64,000 nt of DNA from CAVSJJ01 sp963771015 (GTDB lineage Bacteria > Actinomycetota > Actinomycetes > Actinomycetales > Dermatophilaceae), in NCBI GenBank assembly GCA_963771015.1, contig CAVYRN010000007.1:310001-374000 (forward strand), given 5' to 3'. The notes below the pieces were generated by a model. The model was not told the DNA's origin, did no database searches, and saw only the letters and a program-made list of their open reading frames with translations. The translations under genes were made by a program, and so were the position numbers. Below, one piece after another: positions 17,859 to 27,027 of the stretch; positions within the stretch are counted from its first letter, which is position 1; every line of letters starts with the position of its first letter.

Positions 17859-18926
17859 TCAGCGGGCGGGCGCGCGGTCCTCGAGCACGGGCCGGAGGAG
17901 CCGGGCCAGCTCGTAGCCGTCGCCACCGCGCAGCACCGGCACCGAGAGGTCCTCGGTCGCGGGTGGGACGAGCTCGTCGGGCCCGACCGGCAGGCCGTTG
18001 GCCATGACGAGCTCACCGACGGTGAGCTGCCGCAGCGCGATGGCGCGGACGGCCTCGGGCCTGGACGAGGCGAACTCCGTGTAGATCCGTGGGTCGTGCT
18101 GGCCGTCGTCGCCGACGAGGAGCCATTGGACGTGCGGAAGCTCCCGGGCGAGCCGATGGAGGGTGCCGCGCTTGTGGGCCGACCCGGAGCGGAACCAGCC
18201 GGTGTTCGTCGGCCCCCAGTCGGTGAGCAGCAGCGGGCCGACGGGGAAGCCGTTGCGCCGGAGGAACCGCTCGATCGCCGGTGCCGTGTTCCAGGCGCCC
18301 GTGGAGAGGTAGATGATCGGCGCCCCCGGGTGGGCGGCCAACAGCTCGCGGTACATCGTCGCCATCCCGGGCACCGCCCGCCGGGCCCGCTCGGAGCGCA
18401 CGAACGTGTTCCATGCGGCGAGCATCGGCTTGGGCAAGGAGGTGCTGAGCACGGTGTCGTCGATGTCGCTGATGATCCCGAACCGCTGCGTCGTCCCGGC
18501 GACGAGGACGGGCGCCTCGGCCGGCTGCGCGTCGGGGGAGGCGAGCGTGACGGTGTGCCAGCCGGTGCCGAGGCCGTGGCCGCGCACGGTGAGGTCGACC
18601 AGGCCGGCCCGGTCGGTGCGCGTCGTGATCCGGCGGTCGTTGACGTGGACGGACACCAGCACGTCGACGGCCGGGGCGGTGACGAAGGCACGCCAGCCCC
18701 GCTGGACGTCCTCGGCCGGCAGCAGGCCGGACGGGTTCGGCTCGTCGGGGTCGAACCCGGGACCGCCCTTGCTCATGAGTACCCGGCCGAGGACCCGGAC
18801 GAAGCCGGAGGTCCCGTAGCCCAGGTGCGGCACGATCCGTGTCCCCCATCCGCGCTCGCGCAGCGAGTCGGCGACGCGCCGGTTGAGCGCGTCCTCGACG
18901 ATCGCAGCGGCGTGCGGCCGGGCCAT
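17859..18926 (-). CDS. App1-family phosphatase (DUF2183)
   Basis: A 355-residue protein of the App1/DUF2183 HAD-like family; yeast App1 is a phosphatidate phosphatase. The HAD nucleophile motif DIDDTVLSTS is at 154-163. PIIYLSTGAWNT and LLLTDWGPTNTGWFRSG follow, and the acidic motif LLVGDDGQHDPRIY is near residue 275. An N-terminal beta-rich domain covers about 1-145. No signal peptide is seen. It is upstream of fpg on the same strand with a short gap, so it may share its transcript. The bacterial substrate is unknown. Confidence 0.88.
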   Translation of the reverse strand: MARPHAAAIVEDALNRRVADSLRERGWGTRIVPHLGYGTSGFVRVLGRVLMSKGGPGFDPDEPNPSGLLPAEDVQRGWRAFVTAPAVDVLVSVHVNDRRITTRTDRAGLVDLTVRGHGLGTGWHTVTLASPDAQPAEAPVLVAGTTQRFGIISDIDDTVLSTSLPKPMLAAWNTFVRSERARRAVPGMATMYRELLAAHPGAPIIYLSTGAWNTAPAIERFLRRNGFPVGPLLLTDWGPTNTGWFRSGSAHKRGTLHRLARELPHVQWLLVGDDGQHDPRIYTEFASSRPEAVRAIALRQLTVGELVMANGLPVGPDELVPPATEDLSVPVLRGGDGYELARLLRPVLEDRAPAR

Positions 18927-18999
18927 ATCGGCACTCTAGACAATCCCCGGGCAGGTTCCGTGCCAACGCGATGACCGCGGACGTGCTTGAGTGGCCGGT

Positions 19000-19767
19000 A
19001 TGCCGCCCGCCCACCGGAAGTTCTCGCCGCACGCCCCGGCCGGGTACTTCGCCTGGGAGGCCGCCGGGCTGGCCTGGCTGGCCGAGGCCGGCGGCGCTCC
19101 GGTCGCCGAGGTCGTCGGCGTCGGCGCGGACCATCTCGACCTCGTTCGGCTTCGGGCCGACGGGCCCACCGCCGCCCACGCCGAGGAGCTCGGCCGCGGC
19201 CTGGCCCGGACCCATGCGGCGGGAGCGGCGGCATACGGCCGCGGACCCGACGGCTGGACCGGCGACGGGTTCCTCGGTCCGCTGAGCGAGCCCCTTCCGC
19301 TGCGCCTGGACCCGGTCGGCACCTGGCGGGCGTTCTATGCCGACCAGCGGGTCCGGTTCACCCTGCGCCTGGGACTGGACCGCCGCGTGTACGACGCCGC
19401 CGACGCGCGGGTCTTCGAGCGGGTCGCCGCCCGGCTGGAGGGTGGCGACCTCGACGATCCGGAGCCGCCCGCCCGGCTGCACGGCGACCTGTGGTCCGGC
19501 AACGTCATGTGGACGGCCGAGGGTGCCGTTCTCATCGACCCCGCGGCCCACGGCGGCCACCGGGAGACCGACCTGGCGATGCTCGCCCTCTTCGGGTGCC
19601 CCCACCTCGACCGGGTCGTGGCGGCCTACGACGAGGTCCACCCCCTCGCGGCGGGCTGGCGTGAGCGGGTGCGCCTGCACCAGCTCCACCCGCTCATGAT
19701 GCACGCCGTCCTCTTCGGCGGTGGCTACGTTCGCCAGAGCGTGGCGACCGCCGGCCATTACGGTTGA
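19000..19767 (+). CDS. Fructosamine kinase-family protein
   Basis: A 255-residue kinase of the fructosamine/ketosamine-3-kinase family, which phosphorylates sugars attached to protein amines to trigger deglycation. It shows FAWEAAGLAWLAEAGG near the start, the phosphotransferase motif LHGDLWSGNV (catalytic Asp), LIDPAAHGGHRETDLAML, and the family ending LHPLMMHAVLFGGGYV. ATG 19000 is used; a GTG at 18991 is in frame. The reading frame closes with TGA at 19765-19767, but the same frame stays open for about 30 more GC-rich codons before the next stop at 19848. The protein appears complete without them. Confidence 0.85.
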   Translation: MPPAHRKFSPHAPAGYFAWEAAGLAWLAEAGGAPVAEVVGVGADHLDLVRLRADGPTAAHAEELGRGLARTHAAGAAAYGRGPDGWTGDGFLGPLSEPLPLRLDPVGTWRAFYADQRVRFTLRLGLDRRVYDAADARVFERVAARLEGGDLDDPEPPARLHGDLWSGNVMWTAEGAVLIDPAAHGGHRETDLAMLALFGCPHLDRVVAAYDEVHPLAAGWRERVRLHQLHPLMMHAVLFGGGYVRQSVATAGHYG

Positions 19768-19860
19768 CACAACGCCGAGCGGCTCGTCGGCGACGCGGCG
19801 GCCGCGCTCGTCGAGGGTGGGGCACTGCTCGCCGTCGGTCCCCGGTGACACACTGACGGA

Positions 19861-21393
19861 ATGCTGCTCGCGGAGCTCGCCGACGCGGCGGAGGGACTGG
19901 CGGCCACCCGGTCGCGGACGGCCAAGACCGGTCTGCTCGCCGGCCTCATCGCGGCGATGACCCCCGAGGAGGCCGAGGCCGCCGTCGGCATCCTCCTCGG
20001 CCGGCCGCGGCAGGGCCGGACCGGTATCGGCCACCGCACGCTGTGGTCGATCCGCTCGTCCGGCGAGGCGCCCGCGGCCGCCACCCCCACCCTGACGGTG
20101 ACCGACGTCGACGCCGTCCTGACCCGGATCGTCGCCGCCGCCGGCCCCGGGTCGGCGGGCACGCGGCATACCGCGCTCGTCGGCCTGCTGTCGTCGGCCA
20201 CCGAGCCCGAGCAGGAGCTCCTCGCTCGCGCCCTCACCGGCGAGGTTCGCACCGGAGCCCTCGACGGACTCGTCACCGACGCCCTCGCCCGAGCCGTCGA
20301 GCGGCCCCTCGACGAGGTGCGCCGGGCGGTCATGCTGAGCGGCTCGCTCCCCGGCACCGTCCGGGCCGCGCTCCTGGACGCGGGGTCGCTCGGTGAGGTC
20401 GGTCTGGCCGTGGGCACTCCCGTCCTGCCGATGCTCGCCTCGACGGCCACCGCGGTCGACGCGGCGCTGGAGACGACCGGCGAGGCCAGCGTCGAGTACA
20501 AGCTCGACGGCGCCCGCATCCAGGTCCACCGCAGCGGCTCCGACATCGGCGTCTTCACCCGCAGCCTGGCCGACATCACCGACCGGGTGCCCGAGATCGT
20601 CGAGGTGGCCCACTCCCTCCCGGTTCGGGAGGCCATCCTCGACGGCGAGACGCTCTCCCTCGACGAGTCCGGTGCCCCGCGCCCGTTCCAGGAGACGATG
20701 AGCCGGTTCGGCGCCGACGCCCCGCGCGAGATGGTCCTCGCGCCGTGGTTCTTCGACGTCCTCCACGTCGACGGCCGCGACCTCATCGACGAGCCGCTTC
20801 GGGCCCGCCGGGAGGTGCTGGGCCGGATCGCCCCCGCACATCGGATCCCCGGCGAGATCACCGCGGATCCCGTCGTCGCCCGGCGGGTCATGGACGAGTC
20901 GCTGGCGGCCGGGCACGAGGGCGTCGTGGTCAAGGCGATCGGCTCGCCGTATGCCGCGGGCCGCCGAGGCAGGAGCTGGGTCAAGGTCAAGCCCGTGCAC
21001 ACCTACGACCTCGTCGTCCTCGCTGCCGAGTGGGGCTCGGGCCGCCGGCGGGGCTGGCTGTCCAACCTCCACCTCGGCGCCTACGACCCCGAGGGCGTGG
21101 CGGGCCGGCCCGGCGGGTTCGTCATGGTGGGCAAGACGTTCAAGGGGCTCACCGACGAGATCCTCCGGTGGCAGACCGTGACCTTCCCGGCCCTCGAGGA
21201 GCGGCACACCCGCGGCGCGGTCTTCCTGCGGCCCGAGCTCGTCGTCGAGATCGCCATCGACGGCGTGCAGCGCTCGGCGCGCTACCCCGGCGGCATCGCC
21301 CTGCGGTTCGCCCGGGTCAAGCGCTACCGCCCGGACAAGAGCGCCGTCCAGGCCGACCGGATCGAGACGCTTCGAGCGATGCTGCGCGAGTGA
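19861..21393 (+). CDS. lig: ATP-dependent DNA ligase (LigB type)
   Basis: Seals DNA nicks using ATP. The 510-residue protein has an N-terminal DNA-binding domain (about 1-200). The nucleotidyltransferase core has motif I EYKLDGAR, with adenylated K214, motif III DGETLSLDE, motif IV EGVVVKA and motif V SWVKVKPVHTYDLVV. A C-terminal OB-fold follows. The layout matches mycobacterial LigB. It begins 93 bp after the fructosamine kinase stop. It is an accessory ligase; the NAD-dependent LigA would be elsewhere. Confidence 0.93.
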   Translation: MLLAELADAAEGLAATRSRTAKTGLLAGLIAAMTPEEAEAAVGILLGRPRQGRTGIGHRTLWSIRSSGEAPAAATPTLTVTDVDAVLTRIVAAAGPGSAGTRHTALVGLLSSATEPEQELLARALTGEVRTGALDGLVTDALARAVERPLDEVRRAVMLSGSLPGTVRAALLDAGSLGEVGLAVGTPVLPMLASTATAVDAALETTGEASVEYKLDGARIQVHRSGSDIGVFTRSLADITDRVPEIVEVAHSLPVREAILDGETLSLDESGAPRPFQETMSRFGADAPREMVLAPWFFDVLHVDGRDLIDEPLRARREVLGRIAPAHRIPGEITADPVVARRVMDESLAAGHEGVVVKAIGSPYAAGRRGRSWVKVKPVHTYDLVVLAAEWGSGRRRGWLSNLHLGAYDPEGVAGRPGGFVMVGKTFKGLTDEILRWQTVTFPALEERHTRGAVFLRPELVVEIAIDGVQRSARYPGGIALRFARVKRYRPDKSAVQADRIETLRAMLRE

Positions 21394-21463
21394 GCGGGCC
21401 CGCCTCCTCGTCAACCTGAGTACGTCTCGGTGGGCGTGGAGGATCGCGGGTGATACTGGGCCG

Positions 21464-22156
21464 ATGAGCGAACGGATGACGGTCCAGACCCCCGACGGCG
21501 CGATGCCGGCCCACCTGTGGCGCCCCGAGTCCGGCAGCGGTCCCGGGATGCTTCTCGTCCAGGAGATCTTCGGCGTCAGCACCTACATCCGCCAGCGGGG
21601 CGAGGACCTGGCCGCCCTCGGCTACGTCGTCCTCGCGCCCGAGCTGTTCTGGCGGCTCGGGGTGGACGCGGTCCCGGCCGGGCCGGACATGCTCCAGGAG
21701 GGGATGGCCCTGGCCGGACGCTTCGACTGGCCGGCGGGAGTCGCCGACGGGGTCGCCGCCCTTCGGGCGCTGCGGGAGCTCCCGGCGGCGGCCGGTGACG
21801 TGGGGATCATCGGGTTCTGCTTCGGCGGCGGGATGGCGTTCAACATCGCCGCGGTCGACTCCCCCGCGGCCCTGGTCAGCTACTACGGCTCGGCCCTGCC
21901 CGGCCTGCTCGAGCTCGCCCCGCAGGTCACCGCCCCGAGCCTGCACCACTTCGGGAATGCCGACGCCTACCTCGACGCCGCGACGGTCGCTGCCATCACC
22001 GACGCCGTCACCCCCCAGGGGGCCGTCGTCGAGACCTACCAGGGCGCCGACCACGCGTTCGACAACCCCGAGTTCGTCAACTTCCACGCCGCCGCGTCGA
22101 GTGCCGCCTGGGAGCGGACGACCGCCTTCCTCCGCGAGCAGCTCCCGGTCGGCTGA
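21464..22156 (+). CDS. Dienelactone hydrolase-family protein
   Basis: A 230-residue alpha/beta hydrolase of the dienelactone hydrolase family. The nucleophile motif GFCFGGG has C119 rather than serine. HHFGNADAYLD supplies the acid region and QGADHAFDNPEF the histidine. QEIFGVSTYIR near residue 33 is the conserved glutamate motif that tunes the thiol. Length matches the family. It stands alone, convergent with marR across an 18-bp GC palindrome. No chlorocatechol genes are nearby, so the natural substrate is uncertain. Confidence 0.87.
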   Translation: MSERMTVQTPDGAMPAHLWRPESGSGPGMLLVQEIFGVSTYIRQRGEDLAALGYVVLAPELFWRLGVDAVPAGPDMLQEGMALAGRFDWPAGVADGVAALRALRELPAAAGDVGIIGFCFGGGMAFNIAAVDSPAALVSYYGSALPGLLELAPQVTAPSLHHFGNADAYLDAATVAAITDAVTPQGAVVETYQGADHAFDNPEFVNFHAAASSAAWERTTAFLREQLPVG

Positions 22157-22174
22157 GGCCGCCGGCCGGCGGCC
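22157..22174. terminator. GC palindrome between convergent genes
   Basis: A perfect 18-bp palindrome (GGCCGCCGG and its complement) starts immediately after the hydrolase stop codon, in the 34-bp gap between two convergent genes. It could act as a bidirectional terminator hairpin. There is no T-run, and in such GC-rich DNA chance is possible. Confidence 0.4.
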
Positions 22175-22190
22175 CACCCAGGTGAGGCGG

Positions 22191-22742
22191 CTAGAGCAGC
22201 GCTCGCATCGCGTCGATGGCGCCCCGTAGGTAGCGCGCGATGAGGGCCCTCTCGTCGTCGGTGAGCGAACGGTCGAGGTCGGCGAGCGAGGCGAACATCG
22301 GCATGAGGTAGCCGAGCACCTCCTCGCGCCCGGACTCGGTGATGACGACCTGGATGCGCCGCCGGTCGCTCACGTGCGGCTCACGGACGACGTGGCCGCG
22401 GGCAGCCAGACGGTCGACGATCCCCGAGGCCGCTGCCGAGGTCACACCCAGCTCGCGGGCGATCTCCACCGGCCCGACCGCCCGGTCGATGACGCTCTCG
22501 AGCGCCTGGAGCTCGTGATGGGTCAGGGCCGCCCGCCGAGCGACGGCCGGAGCGACCTGGCCACCGACCTCGATGAGCTCACGCAGGGCGAGGAGGGAGT
22601 CGGTCTGCTCCCAGGTCTGCGTGAAGGCCGTGTTCGGCAACGGGGACTCCGGCGGCACACTCGGTCCATCCGGAGCCGGGCGCACCGCAGACTCGACCGG
22701 CGAAGTTGAGCCGGATGCGGCGGGTGCTCTAGGATCGCTCAC
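22191..22742 (-). CDS. MarR-family transcriptional regulator
   Basis: A 183-residue winged-helix regulator. The core reads LTHHELQALESVID, PVEIARELGVTSAAASGIVDRL and REPHVSDRRRIQVVITESG, the standard MarR order. The first 40 residues are proline/serine-rich and unusual for the family, so the GTG at 22742 may not be the true start. A start further in is possible, and no Shine-Dalgarno is visible. It diverges from the MMPL efflux gene across an AT-rich palindrome and is its likely repressor. Confidence 0.85.
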   Translation of the reverse strand: MSDPRAPAASGSTSPVESAVRPAPDGPSVPPESPLPNTAFTQTWEQTDSLLALRELIEVGGQVAPAVARRAALTHHELQALESVIDRAVGPVEIARELGVTSAAASGIVDRLAARGHVVREPHVSDRRRIQVVITESGREEVLGYLMPMFASLADLDRSLTDDERALIARYLRGAIDAMRALL

Positions 22743-22746
22743 TAAA

Positions 22747-22762
22747 TTAGCAATCTTGTTAG
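22747..22762. promoter_or_regulatory. MarR-type operator, AT-rich inverted repeat
   Basis: TTAGCAATCTTGTTAG reads as two 7-nt arms around a 2-nt centre with 5 of 7 positions symmetric, a common MarR operator size. It sits in one of the few AT-rich islands of the window, in the 61-bp gap between marR and the MMPL gene, only 4 nt from the annotated marR start. It would control both genes. Confidence 0.55.
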
Positions 22763-22803
22763 TTATCTACCGAGTGACCTGACCAGTCTAGCGGGAGTGA
22801 GCG

Positions 22804-24831
22804 ATGACCAACCTGCCCTCGATCTTCATCCGGCGGCGCCGAGCGTGGCTCGTGGCCCTCGCGACGATCCTCTTCGGGATGCTCGTCATCGGCATGGGGA
22901 GCGCCGGCCGCCAGCCGGCCCCGACGGACACCCTCCCCCGCGGGTCGGACAGTGCGATGGTGGCCTCGCTCCAGCAGCAGCTCCCGCAGGGGTCGGGGTC
23001 GACAGCGATCGTCCTGTACACCGCCGACAACGGCACCCTCACCGACGCCCAGATCGCGACACTCAACACGACGTACACCGAGGAGGTGTCCACGTCGCCC
23101 CCGGCCGGCGGTCCGCCCGGGCTCACCGTCAGCGCGGACGGCACCGCGGCGATCGGGATCATTCCGATCACCGCCGAGGGGAACGCCGCCAACTCCGCCG
23201 CCGTCACGGACCTGCGCGACACGGTCCGGGCGGACGCCCCCGCCGGCGTGACGGCCCGGGTGACCGGTCCGGCGGCCGTGCAAGCGGACCTCGGGGCGGT
23301 CTTCAACGGCGCGGACACCCGGCTGCTCCTCGCGACCGCGTCGATCGTCGCGGTCCTCCTGCTCATCACCTACCGCAGCCCCGTCCTCTGGCTCGTCCCG
23401 CTCATCGTCGTCGGGATCGCCGACCGGATGACCTCGGTCATCGCGACCCACGCCCTCAACCTCGTCGACATCCGCTGGGACGAGTCGACGGTCGGCATCC
23501 TGTCAGTTCTCGTCTTCGGCGCGGGAACCGACTACGCCCTGCTGCTCATCTCTCGGTATCGCGACGAGCTCCGGCTGACCGAGGACCGGTTCGCCGCCAT
23601 GCGCCACGCCCTGACGCGCACCGGTGAGGCCGTCCTCGCCAGCTCCACAACGGTCATCCTCGGCGTCCTCACCCTGCTCCTCTCGCTCATCCCGACGACC
23701 CGCGGCCTCGGCGCCGCGAGCGCGATCGGCATCATCGTCGCGGCCGGGTACGCCCTCGTCGTCCTCCCGGCCGTCCTCGTCCTCTTCGGTCGGTGGATCT
23801 TCTGGCCGGTCGTCCCGCGCGTCGGCCAGAGCCAGCTCGTCGAGGGCCGCTCGCTCTGGCGACGCGTTGGCGACACGGTCGCGCGACGGCCCGCGGCATT
23901 CGTCGCGGGGACCCTGGTCCTCCTCGCCGGGATGTCGGTCGGCATCACCCAGATCAACGCCGGACTGTCGACGTCCGACCAGTTCATCAAGAAGCCCGAG
24001 GCGATCGCGGCCGCGCAGCGCCTGGCGGCGTCGTTCCCCGCCGGCAGCTCGGATCCCGTCATCGTCGTCACCCGCGCCGACGGACAACGGGTCGCTGACA
24101 CCGCCGAGCGTGTCGACGGGGTCGCGTCGGCCGCCGTCACGAACAGCGGCAGCGGCCTGACCAAGGTCGACGTCGTCCTCGATGCCGGGCCCGGGAGCGA
24201 CGCCGCGGCCCAGGGGGTCCGGGACCTGCGCGCGGCCCTGGCCGACGTGCCATCGACCTACGTCGGGGGCAGCGAGGCCCAGACGATCGACGCGGCCGAC
24301 GCCGCCGCCCACGACCGACTCGTCATCATGCCCCTGATCCTCGGTCTCGTGTTCGCGGCCCTCGTCCTGCTGCTCCGGTCGTTCGTCGCGCCGGTCGTCC
24401 TGGTCCTCACCGTGGTCGGGACCTATCTCGCCGCGCTCGGAGCCGCGTGGTGGGTCTTCACCGCCATCCTCGGGTTCGACGCGCTCGACGTGACGGCTCC
24501 GTTGACGTCCTTCTTGTTCCTCGTGGCGCTCGGCGTCGACTACAACATCTTTCTCGTCACCCGGGCTCGCGAGGAGTCGGCGGGACACGGCTCGCGCGAG
24601 GGGATGCTTCGTGGCCTCGCCGCGACCGGTGGGGTGATCACCAGCGCGGGCATCCTGCTCGCAGCGGTGTTCGCCGTCCTCGGCGTGCTGCCGCTCGTCG
24701 TGCTCGCCCAGGTCGGCGCGATCATCTGCATCGGGGTCCTGCTCGACACCCTCGTCGTCCGAACGGTGCTCGTCCCGGCCATCGCGGCGGTCCTCGGCGA
24801 CCGCTTCTGGTGGCCGAGGACGGTCTCCTGA
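22804..24831 (+). CDS. MMPL-family RND transporter
   Basis: A 675-residue polytopic membrane protein of the MMPL branch of RND transporters. It has two repeats, each with one helix, an extracytoplasmic loop (about 35-175 and 385-490) and a five-helix bundle. Key motifs are LVFGAGTDYALLLISRYRDE in the first half and ALGVDYNIFLVTRAREES in the second; the aspartates in TDY and VDY are the proton-relay positions. ATG 22804 follows GGGAGTG. Control by the divergent MarR suggests efflux of a small toxic compound or export of a lipid; the substrate is not determinable. Confidence 0.92.
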   Translation: MTNLPSIFIRRRRAWLVALATILFGMLVIGMGSAGRQPAPTDTLPRGSDSAMVASLQQQLPQGSGSTAIVLYTADNGTLTDAQIATLNTTYTEEVSTSPPAGGPPGLTVSADGTAAIGIIPITAEGNAANSAAVTDLRDTVRADAPAGVTARVTGPAAVQADLGAVFNGADTRLLLATASIVAVLLLITYRSPVLWLVPLIVVGIADRMTSVIATHALNLVDIRWDESTVGILSVLVFGAGTDYALLLISRYRDELRLTEDRFAAMRHALTRTGEAVLASSTTVILGVLTLLLSLIPTTRGLGAASAIGIIVAAGYALVVLPAVLVLFGRWIFWPVVPRVGQSQLVEGRSLWRRVGDTVARRPAAFVAGTLVLLAGMSVGITQINAGLSTSDQFIKKPEAIAAAQRLAASFPAGSSDPVIVVTRADGQRVADTAERVDGVASAAVTNSGSGLTKVDVVLDAGPGSDAAAQGVRDLRAALADVPSTYVGGSEAQTIDAADAAAHDRLVIMPLILGLVFAALVLLLRSFVAPVVLVLTVVGTYLAALGAAWWVFTAILGFDALDVTAPLTSFLFLVALGVDYNIFLVTRAREESAGHGSREGMLRGLAATGGVITSAGILLAAVFAVLGVLPLVVLAQVGAIICIGVLLDTLVVRTVLVPAIAAVLGDRFWWPRTVS

Positions 24832-24972
24832 GCCGCCGCGAGAGTCGTCGACGCCGGGACCCCGGTCCGCCACCCGGCTGAAACGGCCCATCCGGCTCAG
24901 CCTCGACCGCCCACGCCTGGCCGAACCCCGGGGACTCGCTCATGGCGCGGCATTCCGGAGGAGACTGGTCCC

Positions 24973-25227
24973 ATGGCCAGCTCGAGCACAGAGCGCAAGG
25001 GCCGGGGTTGGGTCCGCTACGTCGTCGGCGCGCTGGTCGGCGGCATCGTGGGCGGCATCGTCGCGGTCAACGTCGTCATCTATGCGGGGATCGATCGGGG
25101 GTACGAGGCCAGCCTGGCCGACGTCTTCGGACAGAACGCCGTCGTAGGCGTCGTCACCGTCGCGATCCTCGTCGCCGGTCCGGTCCTCGGTCTCGTGACC
25201 GCGCACCGGATCCGCCGTCGCCGCTGA
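24973..25227 (+). CDS. Small two-helix membrane protein
   Basis: An 84-residue protein with a basic N-terminus (SSSTERKGRG), a glycine-rich transmembrane helix at about 15-40 (GALVGGIVGGIVAVNVVIY), a short loop, and a second helix at about 55-77, ending in HRIRRRR. It has a good Shine-Dalgarno (GGAGGAG, 9 nt upstream of ATG). It lies 141 bp after the MMPL gene. Function unknown. Confidence 0.7.
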   Translation: MASSSTERKGRGWVRYVVGALVGGIVGGIVAVNVVIYAGIDRGYEASLADVFGQNAVVGVVTVAILVAGPVLGLVTAHRIRRRR

Positions 25228-25240
25228 CCGACCGCCCGGG

Positions 25241-26211
25241 TCAGCCCATGACGACGACGGTGTAGCCACCGACCAGGGCGCCACCCTGGTTGGCGGCGAC
25301 CCGGTAGACGTGCGCCTGGCCGGGAGGTGGCGCGGCGTCGCCGGCGGCGAAGACGACCTGGGCGTGGTCCCCCTCGGCCGCCATCGGCCCGGCCGCGCCG
25401 TTCTGCCCCGGGGCGCCAAGGACGAGAGGGCCGGTGCCGACCGCCTGTCCGGGGAAGCGCCCCCGCACCCCGGTATGCAGCTGGAGCCACGGCATCGTCG
25501 TCGGGGCCTGGCGCGCCACCGCGATGGTGGCCGCCCGGCCGAACAGCGGTCCGACCGACAGCTTGAGCGGCGACCCGGCCGGCTGGCCCGCGGGGACGAC
25601 GTGGATGTTGCGCTGCCCCAGGTGGCGGTTGACCGACGCATCCCACTCCGGCGTCGTCATCGGGTCGGCCGCGACGTCCCAGGCGCGCACGAGGAGACAC
25701 TCGTGCCCCCGTTGGTGTACGTCGCCAGCCAGTTCTCCGGGCAGTCGACCACCTTGTGGCAGTCGGGGTCGCCCCGCTTGCCCAGCCAGGTGAACGTCGA
25801 GCCGATGAGGTGCGCGCCCACCGGGTTGAAGCCCAGCGTCGGGTCGCACCAGTAGAACTCGACGACGACCTCTCGGGCCGGGGCATGGCCGAGGTTCCAC
25901 ACATGGGCGTGGACGGTGTTGTCGGTGCCGGCCAGCGCGGTCTGCCCGAGCTGCGGCGGGATCGCCGGTGCCAGCGACGGCGCCACCCCGGGCACGATGT
26001 AGACGTCCGGGCTCTCCCAGAACGGCCCCGGAACCGGGCGGGTCCCCGGGTCCCCGGGGTAGGCGCGCAGGAACAGGTACGGCAGCCGCCTGTCCTTGCG
26101 CGGGCCCGGCCACTGCCCCGGCCCGGGCGGGTGATGCAGGTGGCCCGGGGTCAGCGGGTCGCCGAGGTCGCCGGTGCTCGTTCCGGCCTCCAGCCGACGG
26201 CGGGTCGTCAT
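25241..26211 (-). pseudogene. Frameshifted gene, secreted-type or phage-like hypothetical protein
   Basis: Two overlapping minus-strand frames together make one protein of about 323 residues. The first frame starts at ATG 26211 (MTTRRRLEAG) and runs through VEFYWCDPTLGFNPVG and CPENWLATYTNGG. It then falls out of frame at a run of five C (25706-25710 on the plus strand). The second frame continues with HECLLVRAWDV, WDASVNRHLGQRNIHVVPAG and ends GGYTVVVMG. One extra base in the run would restore a continuous NGGHECLLVRAWD. This is either a real single-base deletion or a homopolymer sequencing error. The family is unrecognised; paired cysteines and Ig-like beta patterning are visible, but no signal peptide. 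Confidence 0.7.
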
Positions 26212-26303
26212 CCCCAAGGAGAAGCCCGACCCCCGGGTAGTACCAGGGGCGTGGCACAGATCCGCCATCTGGGTACGGGTGACCGGGCCCGGTCGGCGCC
26301 CGC

Positions 26304-26966
26304 TCAGTTGAGCGCCGCACCCCCGGGGTCGGGGTTCTGCGGGACGGCGTGGAACGTCGCGATGAGGGCGGTCTCGCGCAGCAGGATCGCGAGGACGGTG
26401 CGAAGCCGGGCCGACAGGTCGGGCGCCTCGAGGACCCGTTGCCGGTCGGGCAGCTCGAGGATGGTCTCGTCGACGATCCGGTAGGGCAGCTCCCGCATGA
26501 CGGCGGTGATCTCGCTCGGGGCGGCGCCGATGGCCGCCCGGTATGCGGCGTACGCCTCGGTGACCCGCTCGACGAGCCCGCCCACCTCGGGGTCGTCGAG
26601 GCCCGCCTCGGCCAGCCACGTCACCGTGGCGGTGAGGTACGGCGTGCCGGCCTCGTCGTCGATGGCGTCGAGGGTGAACCGGCGGGTCCCGGTCGCCACC
26701 ACGGGGTAGCGCGCCCCCTGCGGCGAGGAGGACGCGGCCAGGGCGTCGATGCGTGCCTCACAGCCGACGGCATACAGGTCGGTCGCTGCCTCCTCGCCCA
26801 CCTCGCTGCCGCGGCGGATGGCGACGACCCCGAACCGTCGCTCGTCCTCGGGCCGGTCGAGCAGGTCCCGCAGCATGGCGACATAACGGGGCTCGAAGAT
26901 CTGCAGGGGCAGCCGGGCGCCGGGCAGCAGAACGGTGCTCAGCGGGAAGAGCGGCAGCGACGGCAT
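26304..26966 (-). CDS. LON peptidase substrate-binding domain protein
   Basis: A 220-residue protein made only of the Lon N-terminal (PF02190-type) domain. It opens MPSLPLFPLSTVLLPGARL with LQIFEPRYVAMLRDLL directly after, and later GVVAIRRGSEVGE and the PVVATGTRRF beta motif. No AAA or protease domain is present. Such stand-alone proteins are common in actinobacteria and their function is not settled. It is transcribed away from a short hairpin (GACCCT-acg-AGGGTC, 26972-26986) that could terminate kdpE. Confidence 0.85.
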   Translation of the reverse strand: MPSLPLFPLSTVLLPGARLPLQIFEPRYVAMLRDLLDRPEDERRFGVVAIRRGSEVGEEAATDLYAVGCEARIDALAASSSPQGARYPVVATGTRRFTLDAIDDEAGTPYLTATVTWLAEAGLDDPEVGGLVERVTEAYAAYRAAIGAAPSEITAVMRELPYRIVDETILELPDRQRVLEAPDLSARLRTVLAILLRETALIATFHAVPQNPDPGGAALN

Positions 26967-27027
26967 ACCCCGACCCTACGAGGGTCACGGCGCGAACAGC
27001 GCCTCGGTCTACCCCTCGGCTGACACG

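Noticed and set aside
22157..22174. 18-bp GC palindrome as a regulatory operator
   Set aside because: It lies between two convergent stop codons where no promoter is expected; a terminator is more likely.
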